This document shows positions 29,301-41,300 of a stretch of DNA of 64,000 bases, in pieces (position 1 is the stretch's first letter; every line of letters starts with the position of its first letter). This stretch comes from Strix aluco (Eukaryota > Chordata > Aves > Strigiformes > Strigidae), in NCBI RefSeq assembly GCF_031877795.1, contig NC_133935.1:75720303-75784302 (forward strand). The letters run 5' to 3'. The position numbers and the translations under genes are program-made. The notes beneath the pieces were generated by a model. That model saw only the letters and a program-made list of their open reading frames with translations, was not told where the DNA came from and searched no databases.

Positions 29301-32300
29301 CATAATTTAATGTATAGAATTTGATGAAGTATTACAGGATTTAGTACATCAGCGTTGTTTTTGTGAGTTTAGAAATATATAGAGGAATCTTCTTTTACTA
29401 TGAACAAACCAGCTAAAGGATACTGACAGTAAAAGGAAAGGAAAATGCTGCTGTTCTCTAATATGCCATAGATTATATTTATTTTGTTGTTGTCTTTAAG
29501 AGGATTAATTTTACTTCTGTTGTTGGTCAAACATCAGTGGAAGGTTCTTGGTGTTTTCACACTGTTACTTAGTAGCAGTCTAATTTTGGAGTGAGTGAAA
29601 ATTAATTTTGTTTGCTAGCTAGTTCTTCCCTCTGAGAATGACCTCATCTTTTTATGTATGTTTTTCTAATTCTTCAGCCTAACCTAAGATAGTGTCATTT
29701 AAACAGCAACCCCGACCTGTGTCTAGAGTTTATGATGCTTTAACCCAGTCCATGGAAGAGATGAGATGTCACTTTTCACTGCCAGCAGCTGCCTCCTCTT
29801 CCAGATTCCCACTTGTTCTTTCTGGTCAGGCATTAGTCTTTATGGCCTACATCCTTATTTAATTCTTATTTATATAATTTTCTAAAAAAAACCAATAAAT
29901 TCTTCAGGTAATTTGTGGATTAAAGTCAGATTAGTTCCCTGCTGATTCCCTATCCACCTTTGGAAGACCTAATGCTAGCAGGGAAGAAGAGAGAACCCAT
30001 TTTCCCCTTTCATTACCAGCATGGATTTATTTTCTGTTTATACTGGGTCTAGATGGCATAATTTTCTTCATAGCAGCCTATTATGGGGCTGTTTTGGATT
30101 TGTCACGAAAACTGTTGATAACACACTGGTGTTTTGGCTGTTACTGAGCAGCACTTGCACAGTGTCAAGACTTTTTCTTTTTTTCCCATTCTGGACCCCC
30201 TGGTTAGTAGGCTGGGGTGGGTGAGAAGTGGGGAGGGGACATGGCTGGGACAGCTTACCCAAGCTGACTGCAAGGATATTCCATGCCATAGAACATCACG
30301 CTCAGCAATAAACAACCTGAGGGGGTGGGGGGGTGTTGGTCTGGAAGGTAGCTATTGCTTGGAGATGGGCTGGGCATCAATCTGCTTGTGGGAGGTAGCG
30401 AGTGGTGAAAAACACCACTTGGTGTTTTTTCTTCTTTTCTTCACTTATTAAACTGCCTTTACCTGGACCCATGTGTTTCCTTGCTTTTCCTGTTCTCTCC
30501 CATGTCTCTCACTACTGGGGGGTGGTGAGTGGGCAAGGGGCTGTCAGGTAATTAGCTGCTGCCTGTGGTGAACCCACCACAGAGTTCTTAAACATTCAAA
30601 CATTTCATTCTGTGTAATGATACGACTGAATATGGTCCCAGAAGAAACCGCTCATCATTTTGTAGCTTTGATATTATCTTAGCATTATTTTTGGTATTTC
30701 AGCTCTCCCAAGCTGGATCTTGAAAAGGAATCTGTTCTACCTGGTGACTAGGGGAACATAATCGATCAGGAGAGCTAGGAGTGAATTGGGATGGACAAAT
30801 AATGCTTAAAAATGTTGGGTTGATCTTTCAGTTTTAACTTTCAGTGACATGGTCTTTTTGGGAATATATAAGAAATGTCTTAATTGATCCACTTTAAGGA
30901 TTATGTTGCACTTAAGCTGTTTGCTGACTATGCTTCACTGCCAACACCTAGTGGTACATAAGCCGAATGGGTGAGTTGATCAGCTGAACATTTCACAACC
31001 TCTCCTAATTTTGCTTCAGTTAGTATGTTTTGGGGAAGTTGTAGAGTTTTCAGTTGTAATAGTTCCACAACTAGTTTATCATATGCTGTGTGAATCATAG
31101 AATCATTCAGGTTGGAAAAGACCTTTAAGATCATGGAGTCCCAACTGTGGAGTCCAACCGTTAACCTAACACTGCCAAGTCCACCCCTAAACCATGTCCC
31201 TAAGTGCCACATCTACATATCTTTTAAATATCTCCAGGGTTGCTGACTCAACCACTGCCTTGGGCAGCCTGTTCCAATGCTTGATAACCCTTTTGCTGAA
31301 GAGATTTTTCCTAGTATCTAATCTAAACCTCCCCTGGTGCAGCTTGATGTTGTTTTCTCTTGTTACTTGGGAGAATGGTAGTAGTAGCAGAAGGAAGCAA
31401 GGAAAAAGACAGAAAAATGGTTCCCTTTAATGAGGCATGTGGATGAAAACAGCAGTTTAATATCCTGGCCTGGAATGGTGGAATACTAAGCTACTTATGC
31501 CAGTGGAAGAAACATCCTTTTACATGTTATGTTTATCAGTAAACCGTGACAGATTTATGAGTATCTGTAGCTTCAGAAGGTGGTTTTAGGGTACTTTGGA
31601 ATTGGTCTATGGATTAAGCCAGTAATGACAAGTGAGTATCCCTTCCTTGTCCCAGTGCTGTAGTTGTGTGAGCTCCTGATGCTTTGTGCCAGTGCAGATA
31701 CAGCTGAGGACTGAGCTGATGCAAATTCAGCAGAAATGAACATTTTCTTATGTTTTATCACAAAATCACCAGCTGTCCGTGAAGCTACAGGAATGTATGA
31801 CTAAGGATTTGGGGAACAGGGGAATACTACTGTCTAGCAATACTATTCTTTTCAGTATGACTGAGATGGCATGCCATTTCATTAGCTCAGACATTTTGTA
31901 AAATCCTACTTTTAGTTAGTCGTCTTATTTCCTGGGTGTGTATGATGACTGAGATGATCTGAAGAAGAGTATTTGGTTCTGCATTTCTGGAATGTATCTG
32001 GTTACATCAGTCTAGCTTCTCAGAATGGTGCAGTATTGTACCATGTTTTATGATTTAGTCCTGTTTTCAGGAACTGCTGCTAATTCTCCTCTGCACTGCC
32101 ATAATTACTGGGAATTCTAATGGTCTGTTTGGGTGAGGACCAGCTTCATCAACTGTTTTCCTTGCACCTTTTTTTTTCTTTCCTTGCTTCAGATGCAGAA
32201 TGTCTAGAGGTGCAGTGCAAGAGCCTTACTTGGTTTGTGCAGTATCCATCTGCTCTTCCCTCTGTTCTGATCTGGTCATATTTCATCTAGTAATACCACT

Positions 32301-35300
32301 GTCTTTCAGCCTGTGAAATAGGAGATCAAGCTTAAGGGGAAGTGGTCCTCATCAACATCATGCTTAAGTACTTTGATGTAACATGACAGATCAGATGATT
32401 AAAAAAACCTTAAAACAATACGTGTTTCTGTTCAAGTTCAAAATAAGATTTTTCATGAGAGGTGAATGTTACAGCCCTTAAAGTTTTAAGGGAGCACAAG
32501 ACATGTTAACACAGCAAAAATGAAGGAGTAACTGTCATTCTCTCTCTCCTTGTACAAACTCTTCATAAGCCTTGTCTTCACTGTGATAATTAGCTCCAGT
32601 TAATGTGCTCATGGAGAGGCCATACTGGAAAGGATGATTAGCAGAGGAAATGTTTAGAGTTTAATTAATTGTAACTCAGGGTTCTGCCTAACTGTTACAG
32701 GAAAAAGGTAAAAATTCAGCTAGACTTGTGTAATCCATGTAAGAATCCTTATATACTAGTTTTGAGCAGAACATACATTAATAGCTTTTCACAGTTACTA
32801 CTTTGGAATGTTATTTTATCGAAAGGCAATAAATAGTTACTCAATCTTATCTTCAGACTCTTAAATAAAACAGAAGTTGTCATGTATCTTCAATAATAAT
32901 TTCTGTCTTTGGTGATGAGTTCATAGTAATTGACTTCATAATCTTAAGTATACTGAAGACTGTAGGACTAATATAAATCAGCAAATATAAGCATATAGAT
33001 TAAAGGTGTTTATTGGATGTAGACTTCGAGTGGTAGTGGACTCGGTATAACTTTTGCTGTCATATTCTACTTATAGGTAAAAAGAACATACTCTCATGGT
33101 ACGTATAGAGCTGGCCCAATGAGACAGATCAGCCTGGTTGGAGCAGTTGATGAGGAAGTGGGGGATTACTTCCCTGAATTCCTTGATATGTTGGAAGAAT
33201 CACCCTTCTTAAAAGTAAGGACAGAAGGGAATGGGTTGGGAGAAGGGGAGCAATATACTGTCTAGTACTAATAAAGTGAGGGTATGTGATACTTGCTTAC
33301 ATAATTGAGTGGTCTTATAAATGTTTTCATCGTGACAGATAAAGGCTGCTTTTAAAAAGTTTTTAAAGTAACTCACTTCAAAATTGTGGCTTGTATTTCC
33401 CATTAGTGTACACTGCCATGGGGAACACTTTCTAGTTTAAAATTAGAGAGTCGTAAAGACAGTGATGATGGTCCCATTATGTGGGTGCGTCCAGGAGAAC
33501 AGATGATCCCTGTGGCTGACATGCCAAAGTCACCTTTCAAAAGGAAGAGGTAAGTTGAATTATTTTGTTTGATAAATGTCTGGCTAGTATTCTTTCTCTA
33601 CAGATCCATTTTATCCCAAACTTTTTACTGGTTGATACTATATCTTTATATAAATTTCTGTAAATCTTAATCTCAAACTATACTTTTTAAGTTGCTTTGT
33701 TTTGTAAGGATGCGGATTTTTTTAAACATTGTTTACTATCTGACCAAGCGATGTGCTGGTCCTTTTTGGAGCTTTAGTAGGAATTTAAGGTGAAAACTGC
33801 AGGGAAATGTGAACAGGCATGCAACTACTCATGTATGCCATGAGACTGGAATGTCCTGTTCTTAAATGTGAGTGGATGTTTAAAAACCTCAAGGAACAAG
33901 GGCTCCTCTGTCATCTGAAAGGTAACACCTCCAACATTAAATGACGTCTTTAAGCTTTGCTGGGTGTAAGTACCAGCTTAAGAGTAGGGATGTCCTCTGC
34001 AGAACTTGAATTTTATGTGTCATGAGAAATTATGTCTTTGAAGTTCTCTTGTTCAAAATTCAAACATAAAAAGGGAGTTTACAAGAAGTGGAAGCAGGGT
34101 CAGGAGGAGTATAGAGGCACTGTCCAACCATGAAGGGGATGCAGTTAAAGCCCAAGACCATCTGGAGTTGAATTTGGCAAGGGGTGTGAAGGGCAACAAG
34201 GAGTTCTGCCAGGCTTATGGACAGCGAAAGACAGACTATGGAAAATGTAAGGTGTCTGCTGAATGGGTCAAAGGGCCTGGAGACAAAGGATGCAGAAAAG
34301 GCCAAGATACTCAATGCTTTCTTTGCCTCTGCCTTCACTGGTGAGATTTATCTTCAGGAATGCCAGTCCCGGAGACAGTAGGAGTGTCTGAAGCAAGGAC
34401 TGCTTGCTTTCAGTGGAGGAGAATCAGGTTAAGGAACATATTAGGCATACTAGTTAGACAGACACAAGCCCATGGGACCTGATGAGATGTACCCATATGT
34501 TTTGCTGATCAGGGATATCAATTAAACTCAAGACACCAGAGTGAAAAGAGCAGGTGTATTTTACTAGAAATAAGGCATACTAGTTAGACAGACACAAGCC
34601 CATGGGACCTGATGAGATGTACCCATAAGTGCTGTGGCCAGTATTGTAAGGCCACTCTTGATTGTCTTTGAAAGGTCATGGCAATTGGGAAAGGTTCCTG
34701 AGGACCAGGGGAACGCAAGTGTCACTCCAGTCATTTAGAAGGGTAAGAATCAGGACCTGGAGAGCTACAGGCCAGTCAGCCTCACCTTCATCCTGGAAGG
34801 GATGCCATTTCAAACATGAGGGACAAGGTGATTGCTGGGAGTAGTTAGTATTGATTTACAAGGGGGAAATCATTGCCTTACCCACCTGATAGCACTCTAC
34901 AACAAAATGTAGAGATCATAGCATGAGAGGAGTGCCAGGGGTGGTGTTTATCTTGAATTTAGCAAGGCTTTCCACACTGGACACCTGTCTTCCCTAACAT
35001 CATAACAGACAAATTAGCGAAGGACAAACTAGACCGATGTACGGTGAAGTGGTTCAAGAACTGGCTTAACTGCTGTGTTCAAAGGCTTGTGATCAGGAGC
35101 AGGAAGTCCAGCTGCAGGACAGTCACTGGTGGAGTAACCTGGACATTGAACTGTACTGGCACAAGGTATCAACAACTGCATTAACGACTGGGATGAGGGG
35201 ACAGAGCACACCCTCAGCACGTTTGCAGCTGATACAAAACTGGAAGGAGTGGTAGACGCACCCAGTGAGGGGAACCTTGAGAGCCTGTAGAAATAGGCCA

Positions 35301-38300
35301 ACCCAGGGGACTCCTGAAGTTAACACAGGGATGTGCAAAACCCTGCACCTGGGAGGAATAAGCCCATGCACCAGCACAGGCTGAGGACCAACTAGCTGGG
35401 CAGCAGCCCAACAGAGAAAGGACTAGGGGGGTCCTGCGGGAGGACAGGCTGACCATAAGCCATCAGTGTGCCTCTGTGGGAAAGCAGGCCAGCAGCCTCC
35501 TGGTCAGGATTAGGAAGAGCCCTGCCAGCAGGTTGAGGGAGATGATTCTGAGGGAGATGATTCTTCCCCTCTGCTCATCACTGGTGAGACACATCTGGAG
35601 TGTCATGCCAGGCCAAGACAGACATGGGCATACTGAAGCAGGTCTGGTGACCTGAGAGGTGGGTATGGGAGAACTGGGATTTACTCTTGAGAAAAGAAGG
35701 CTCAGTGGGATCACATCAATGTGTATAAGCATCTAATGGGAGGTTGTGAGAAGGACTTTTTTCAGCAGTGCCCAGTGATGTGACCACAGGTAATGAGCAC
35801 ATACTAAATTACAAGAAATTCCATTTAGGATGAGGGGAAAAAAAAAGGAGTTTTCTTGTATAGATGGTTGAACACTAGAATAGGTTGCTCAGAGAGTTTG
35901 TGGGGTCTCCATCTTTGGAGTTGCTCAAAACTTGACACAGTCGTGAGCAACCTGCTCTAGTTGAGTGGGGTAAGCTGGACTACACAGTCTCTAGATGTCC
36001 TTTCCAACCTTGGCTATGTTATGATTATAAACAGCTCTTGGAAAAATGTGGCACACAATGTTGTCTCTAGGTGGCCATAAAAATGGTCTTGTGGCTCTGT
36101 TCCTGCTCTGCAGTGTTTCCTTCACTTTCATTAAACCCTGAAGAAATAAGCTTTTGCTGCTTCTCATTCCCAGTTCTACAACACAAAACTAAATATACAT
36201 ACACATTTCCCAGCAGTTTGGTAGAAACATGAATGATGAAGAATGACTTCAGGGACAACTCAAATGTGTATCTAGTAGTCAGGAAGCAGCAAAGGCTGGC
36301 AGTTCTCTGCCAGGGGCTGATCGTGGTAGGGCTTAAGTCTCATGGTGCCTGAGGGAGGCAGGTAGGGCAGACCTGGGGTTTGGGGACCAGATCCAGCCCA
36401 AAGTGTGTCAGGCAAGTGTGTGGTTATGGAGCAAGTCTGATGTCAAGCCAGGAAGTCAGATCCAGTGATTGCCAGGCAGGTCCATCATGACAAAGCCATC
36501 CTGAGGTCAAGCTGGGAAGCAAGCCTGTGTGGCCCAGCACACGTCTGACTAAGTTGAAGACCAGTGTTCCTGCAGCATGGCACAGGCCAGGACTGAAGAC
36601 CCAGGCCTGAGCTTAAAAAGAGCTCCTGGGCTCTTTGTCCAAGTTTGTGGGTGGAGACTGCAGGTGAGGCTGTTCAGTCATTAGGGCCTTTTAGTGCACT
36701 TGGGGCCCTGACACTGTGGTGGTGTTGGGGTGTTTATTTTTTTTAATTGCACAGGCGTTTTGATTTTTTGCATAGCTCATTACATTTTTAATTTCTCCTA
36801 AGTGTTGCTGTTTTTCTCATTTGACTATATGTTCTTACTGAAGGGAGAAAAATGATCCTATAAGCTATGGTAGAAACTAGGTGATTAAGAGGATTTTCTA
36901 TATCACTAATACTGTTTTTGTTACACAGAACTACCAATGAAATAAAAAATTTGCAGTACCTACCTCGAACCAGTGAACCCCGTGAAATGCTATTTGAAGA
37001 CCGGACACGAGCCCACGCAGATCACATAGGACAAGGTTTTGAACGACAGACTACGGCTGCTGTGGGAGTACTGAAGGCTGTGCACTGTGGAGAGTGGTAT
37101 GTGTTGACTGACTTATTCAGCTAGGTGTTTGAAAAATATTTGCCTGAATTTCCATTTATAATTGCTAGAAGGAGCACAGAATCAGTTAATCTAGTAATAG
37201 CGATTTAATGAAGACTTAGTCGATACTGGACTCTTTTTCCATCTGCCTCTGTGCACTAGATGTATCTGTCTGCCCTCTGCTAGATTTCATACAGTTTTGC
37301 TGTGTTGAAACTAGAAAGGTGCCTTGCAAGGACAGTTTTTAGCCGTAATTGAGTTGCTGTAACTGAGTTAGATGTGAAAACACTTCACACTTTGTTTTGC
37401 TTTAAATAGTGCATATGGGCTGACCTGAGTTTGTGCTTCAGAGGTGCACATGAAGACCTTTTGGCAATTCTTTGTGTTGTCTGAAGATGAGCAGAACTTT
37501 TATGCTTCTGCTTTATCCCTGATACATTTATTTATCCCTGATAACCTAGGAAGAATCCTGCTGGAGGTTGTGTGATATTATTTGGTGTCTGTCTTTGGAA
37601 TTCCCATATGAGATACAGGAAATGAATGTATCTCATTTGAAGTTGTATGCATTTTAGCCATATAAAAAGCCCATAATCATATGGCTTCCTGGCCCGGATC
37701 TAAGAAGCATTTTTCAGGATTTTCTGACCTTGGTTTAGGAGAATGACCTTAGTTTTGGAGGTTACCTTTGCCTATGTAAACATTAGAAGCATCTTTTGTT
37801 CTTTGTATCTGTCTAGAAGAGTGAATTCCCTTTGGATTAAATGATGCAAAATTGTGTTACAGTGCATGAGTTCATTGAGATAGAAACTCCTGTAATTGCT
37901 GTTGGGGAAGAATGGGATTATTCAGATGTTAATGTGTCTGTATTTTGGGCTCTAACGTTTCCAGTTTACTACTTCAGGTTATTGATAGCTGGAGCCTTAA
38001 ACTTCCTGCTTGCTCTGGCTGTGAGAAGCTGGAGTGTGAATTAAGACTGAGCAGTGGTAGCAGGGCAAGAGCTGAGATACTGTGTAGATCTGATTATTTT
38101 AAATTATGCTTTGGACGTAGAGAGAGACTCAAAGCTTTATCAAAGGAAGTAAAAAAACCAGACAAAACCCCACTTCCCAAACTTGTGTGCCTGTGGAAAT
38201 TAATAAGAATTTAAATTGATAGTCATTTTAACGTCTGTGGGAACTTTCCGTTCTCATCCTATACCTTCATAACATGATCCTCCTCCCTTGGAAGTCATTA

Positions 38301-41300
38301 CACATTCATTTGCATTCCAAAAATAAACTCTCTTGCTTTTCAGATCTAAACCATGATCTTCTCTCATATGTTGGAACTTGTGGAACAGGGTGTCTATTCA
38401 ACTTCCATTAAAACTCCTTTTAAACTTGAAAAAAGTGAATGGAATTAGTCAAAATAAAAATGGTGTAGATTAAAAAGTGACCTGAAAATAGGCAAAACTA
38501 GTCAAAACTGCCCAACAAAATTGGAAGTATTTCAGTTTTGGGGGGAAAAAAACTGTAACTATCAGTATTTCACTTCAGTGTAAGGACTGAAAATGAATCT
38601 TTTAGTGCAGAATAAAAAATTTGGGACTGACACATGTAGAGGAGGAAAATATGACACAACACAATGAAAATTATGTATTTCAAGCTTGATTTGACCTCAA
38701 TGATAACTTCTCCTTTCCCTTTTCACTTTTTTGTATAATTTTGAAAAGCCACTTCACTGTACTTACATGAAGAGAACTAATCAGGGCTTATGATAATGAA
38801 GCACAGTTAATTAATATAACACATTAAAATAATTTCAGATATTAGCTTTCCTGTAATTTGTAAGATGTGGGTAGATTTATTTTAAAGGAAGCAACATGCA
38901 TGGAAGTTTTGAAAAATCTGGGTGGTTTTTTTTTAAAAATCTGTTTAAGTAGTTGAACAAAACTAAAAATTGGAGATATTCCAGGGGTGATTATGGCACT
39001 GTGACAGTAAAAATGCACATGTTTTAATGGTGAGATACCATACATAAAATTCATGTTTTCTGTGAGGAGCAAGTAAAGCAATTCCTAGATCTGCTGAACT
39101 GAGTTGTCAGTTTGTGTTTAGTGAATGTAAAAATGAACTGGGTGTGCAAAAAAAGCTTTGTAATCAAGAAGTTGCTGTAGGTTTAAAGCAAGTGGGATTT
39201 ATTTAGTAGTTGATAGGCATGAATGTTAATGTTAGGTAGAATAACTGGTGTTTTTCAGAAAAGACAGGAGCAAAACTGTTGAAAGGCAAAAAGCAGTTTT
39301 TTGGGGACAGAGGACAGAACTGGAAACAAAACGTAGTATTTGGAAGAACAAAAAAAAAAATTTTTGCTTTCCCAAATATAACAGGCTTTTGATTTGAGAT
39401 GTTTTGTAAAATTATTGGATTATGATCTTTTTTAATTTCTGTGAAGACTGCACTATGAAGTCTGATAAACGCTGGTGTTATGATCATGCTGATTACTTAA
39501 TGCCATTTTTGTAGGTGATAACAAGTGTGCTTTAGAACTTATGAAATGCCAGTTAAATTTTAAATTATGGAAACTTTGAAGATTTTTTTACGTGGGAAAT
39601 TTGGGTGGGAAATTTTTATGTCAGAAACTTACAGGGACAGCAAAAGGTACTTCATGGCATATTGTTGGCAAAATTAAACTCTGCTGTCCTGTGTTTCAGC
39701 AGGCAGCTTTCAAATTTGTGTTCCAGAGCATGAAGTTGTTAGTGCTTCTCTATATGGTCATAGGAATTTGTTAACACATTGCTAGAATTTATGCATTAGG
39801 TCAGAAATATTCATGGTAAAACCTATAGTCTTGAATCTGTTTTGAAAAGTTACAGCAAAAAGAGTCCAGCCCTTCTGAAGAATGAGGTTAAGGAAAAAAA
39901 TTGTTGCCAAAAGTAGTTCTAGCAGTGCTCTAGTAGGGACTTAAATGGCTTTTTCTGAAGTCATCTTTATAGTTCTGTTTGGATTTAATGTCTTTTTGGA
40001 CATCTAACTGAACTATTCTGCTACTATTTTGCTTGGGGGGGATGACACCCTGTAAACTTCAGGTTTTACAAAATCTCAAAGTTGTGCTAAATACCAAATC
40101 TGAAAATGCAGAATTAAAAACTATCTGGCAATAATTTTTCTGTGTTTGCAAAAGGAATGTCGTGTTTTGTGATAGAACTGCAGCACAGAGTTGGTAATGC
40201 ATACTGTTGCACATATATATAGGGACTGAGAAAAGGAATGATGTAAAAAAAATCATACTGTGTCCTGTATAATGTGTAAAACAGAGTAGACACTGCTGTG
40301 AAAACATTGCTTTGGATTAAAATTCTTTTAGTAAGCAAATATTCTTTGTATTTATTTTAATTCTTAACTTCATTTACAAATATTGTTAACTCAGATGCAG
40401 ATACATATTTTTTTAAAAAATAAAAACCATCTGCATTATAAAAAGTAGATTAATGTAGCTAATATTTTTTTTATGCCACTGATTACAGATGTTTCTGTAA
40501 GCTTTTTGCTTTCAGTGCTTAAATCCTCTTTAGGAGTATGTAGACCAAAATATAGAGACGTTTTAATCTTTATAAAATTGAAAGTAAAATATGTGGTCTG
40601 AAAATTCTCCCTAGCATACTTTCAGTAGTTGATCTGGGATTTTTTTCCCCTGAAAATAGTCTTAGACTGTTTTTTTGCTTTATTGAGGTCATGACCTAAA
40701 TAAAATAAACATGCCTCATCAGCTTAAAAAGCCCAATAAACTGTACATCATTGCCTGCTTCTTAGAACGTTAATACCACCATATCTATCTATATAAATTG
40801 ATCATCATCTTGCTTTTAAAAAAGAATACTTGAACATCCATTAAATAAATTTTGAAACGTATCAAAGTGTTTTGCTGCATCAGCTCCTCCCCGGGCCCCA
40901 GTAAATTCGAACTTGTGGCCCCGTTTGACTCTGGGGGGGAGGTGGCAGGAGCAGGGCGAGGACGTGGGCTGCCCGGGGGGTGGCAGGAGCCAGCCGGGCC
41001 CTGCGGGTGGGACACCCGGCTGTGGTGGGTCCTTTGGGCAGCGCCTGGACGGGCAGCCCCTGTGCTGGTACTGCCCAGCAGCCAGCTGCTGGGTGGGGGG
41101 CTGCGCTCCTGGCAGCCCTGGGAGGACTCTGCAGAGGGTGAAGGAGGAAGTCATCAACCAGGCTCTTTCTGGCTGATAAGTTTTCCTTGCAAAACTACTC
41201 CAATGTGAGCTTTATTCTATACAAACGAAATGTTCTTATCACCACATCTCTAAAACACTTTTTAAAAACCAAACATCCCTCAAAACCAAACACCTGGAGC

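Larger units (their letters stand above)
20424..33076 (+). other. RSBN1L: RSBN1L intron 3
   Basis: 12.65-kb phase-0 GT-AG intron (donor GTAAGA, acceptor ACTTATAG). It contains a decayed CR1 stretch (about 24360-24955), two oppositely oriented solo LTRs (25302-25912 and 30039-30581) and a CR1 tail (31092-31380). Between 26.0 and 30.0 kb the DNA is AT-rich with no repeat I recognise and no protein-like frame. Confidence 0.85.
33550..36928 (+). other. RSBN1L: RSBN1L intron 5
   Basis: 3.38-kb phase-2 intron (donor GTAAGT, acceptor TTGTTACACAG). More than half of it is the plus-strand CR1 at 34074-36029. A GC-richer repeat-like block at about 36290-36720 follows. The 0.5 kb after exon 5 and the 0.2 kb before exon 6 hold nothing I recognise. 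Confidence 0.85.

Noticed and set aside
37841-38214. Overlapping 67- and 89-codon plus-strand frames in intron 6
   Set aside because: There is no similarity to known proteins, no splice context in frame with RSBN1L exons 6 and 7, and AT-rich intronic composition.
40852-41208. 118-codon frame across the intronic GC-rich block
   Set aside because: It is explained by low stop density in GC-rich DNA. There is no recognisable domain, and a competing frame is equally open.
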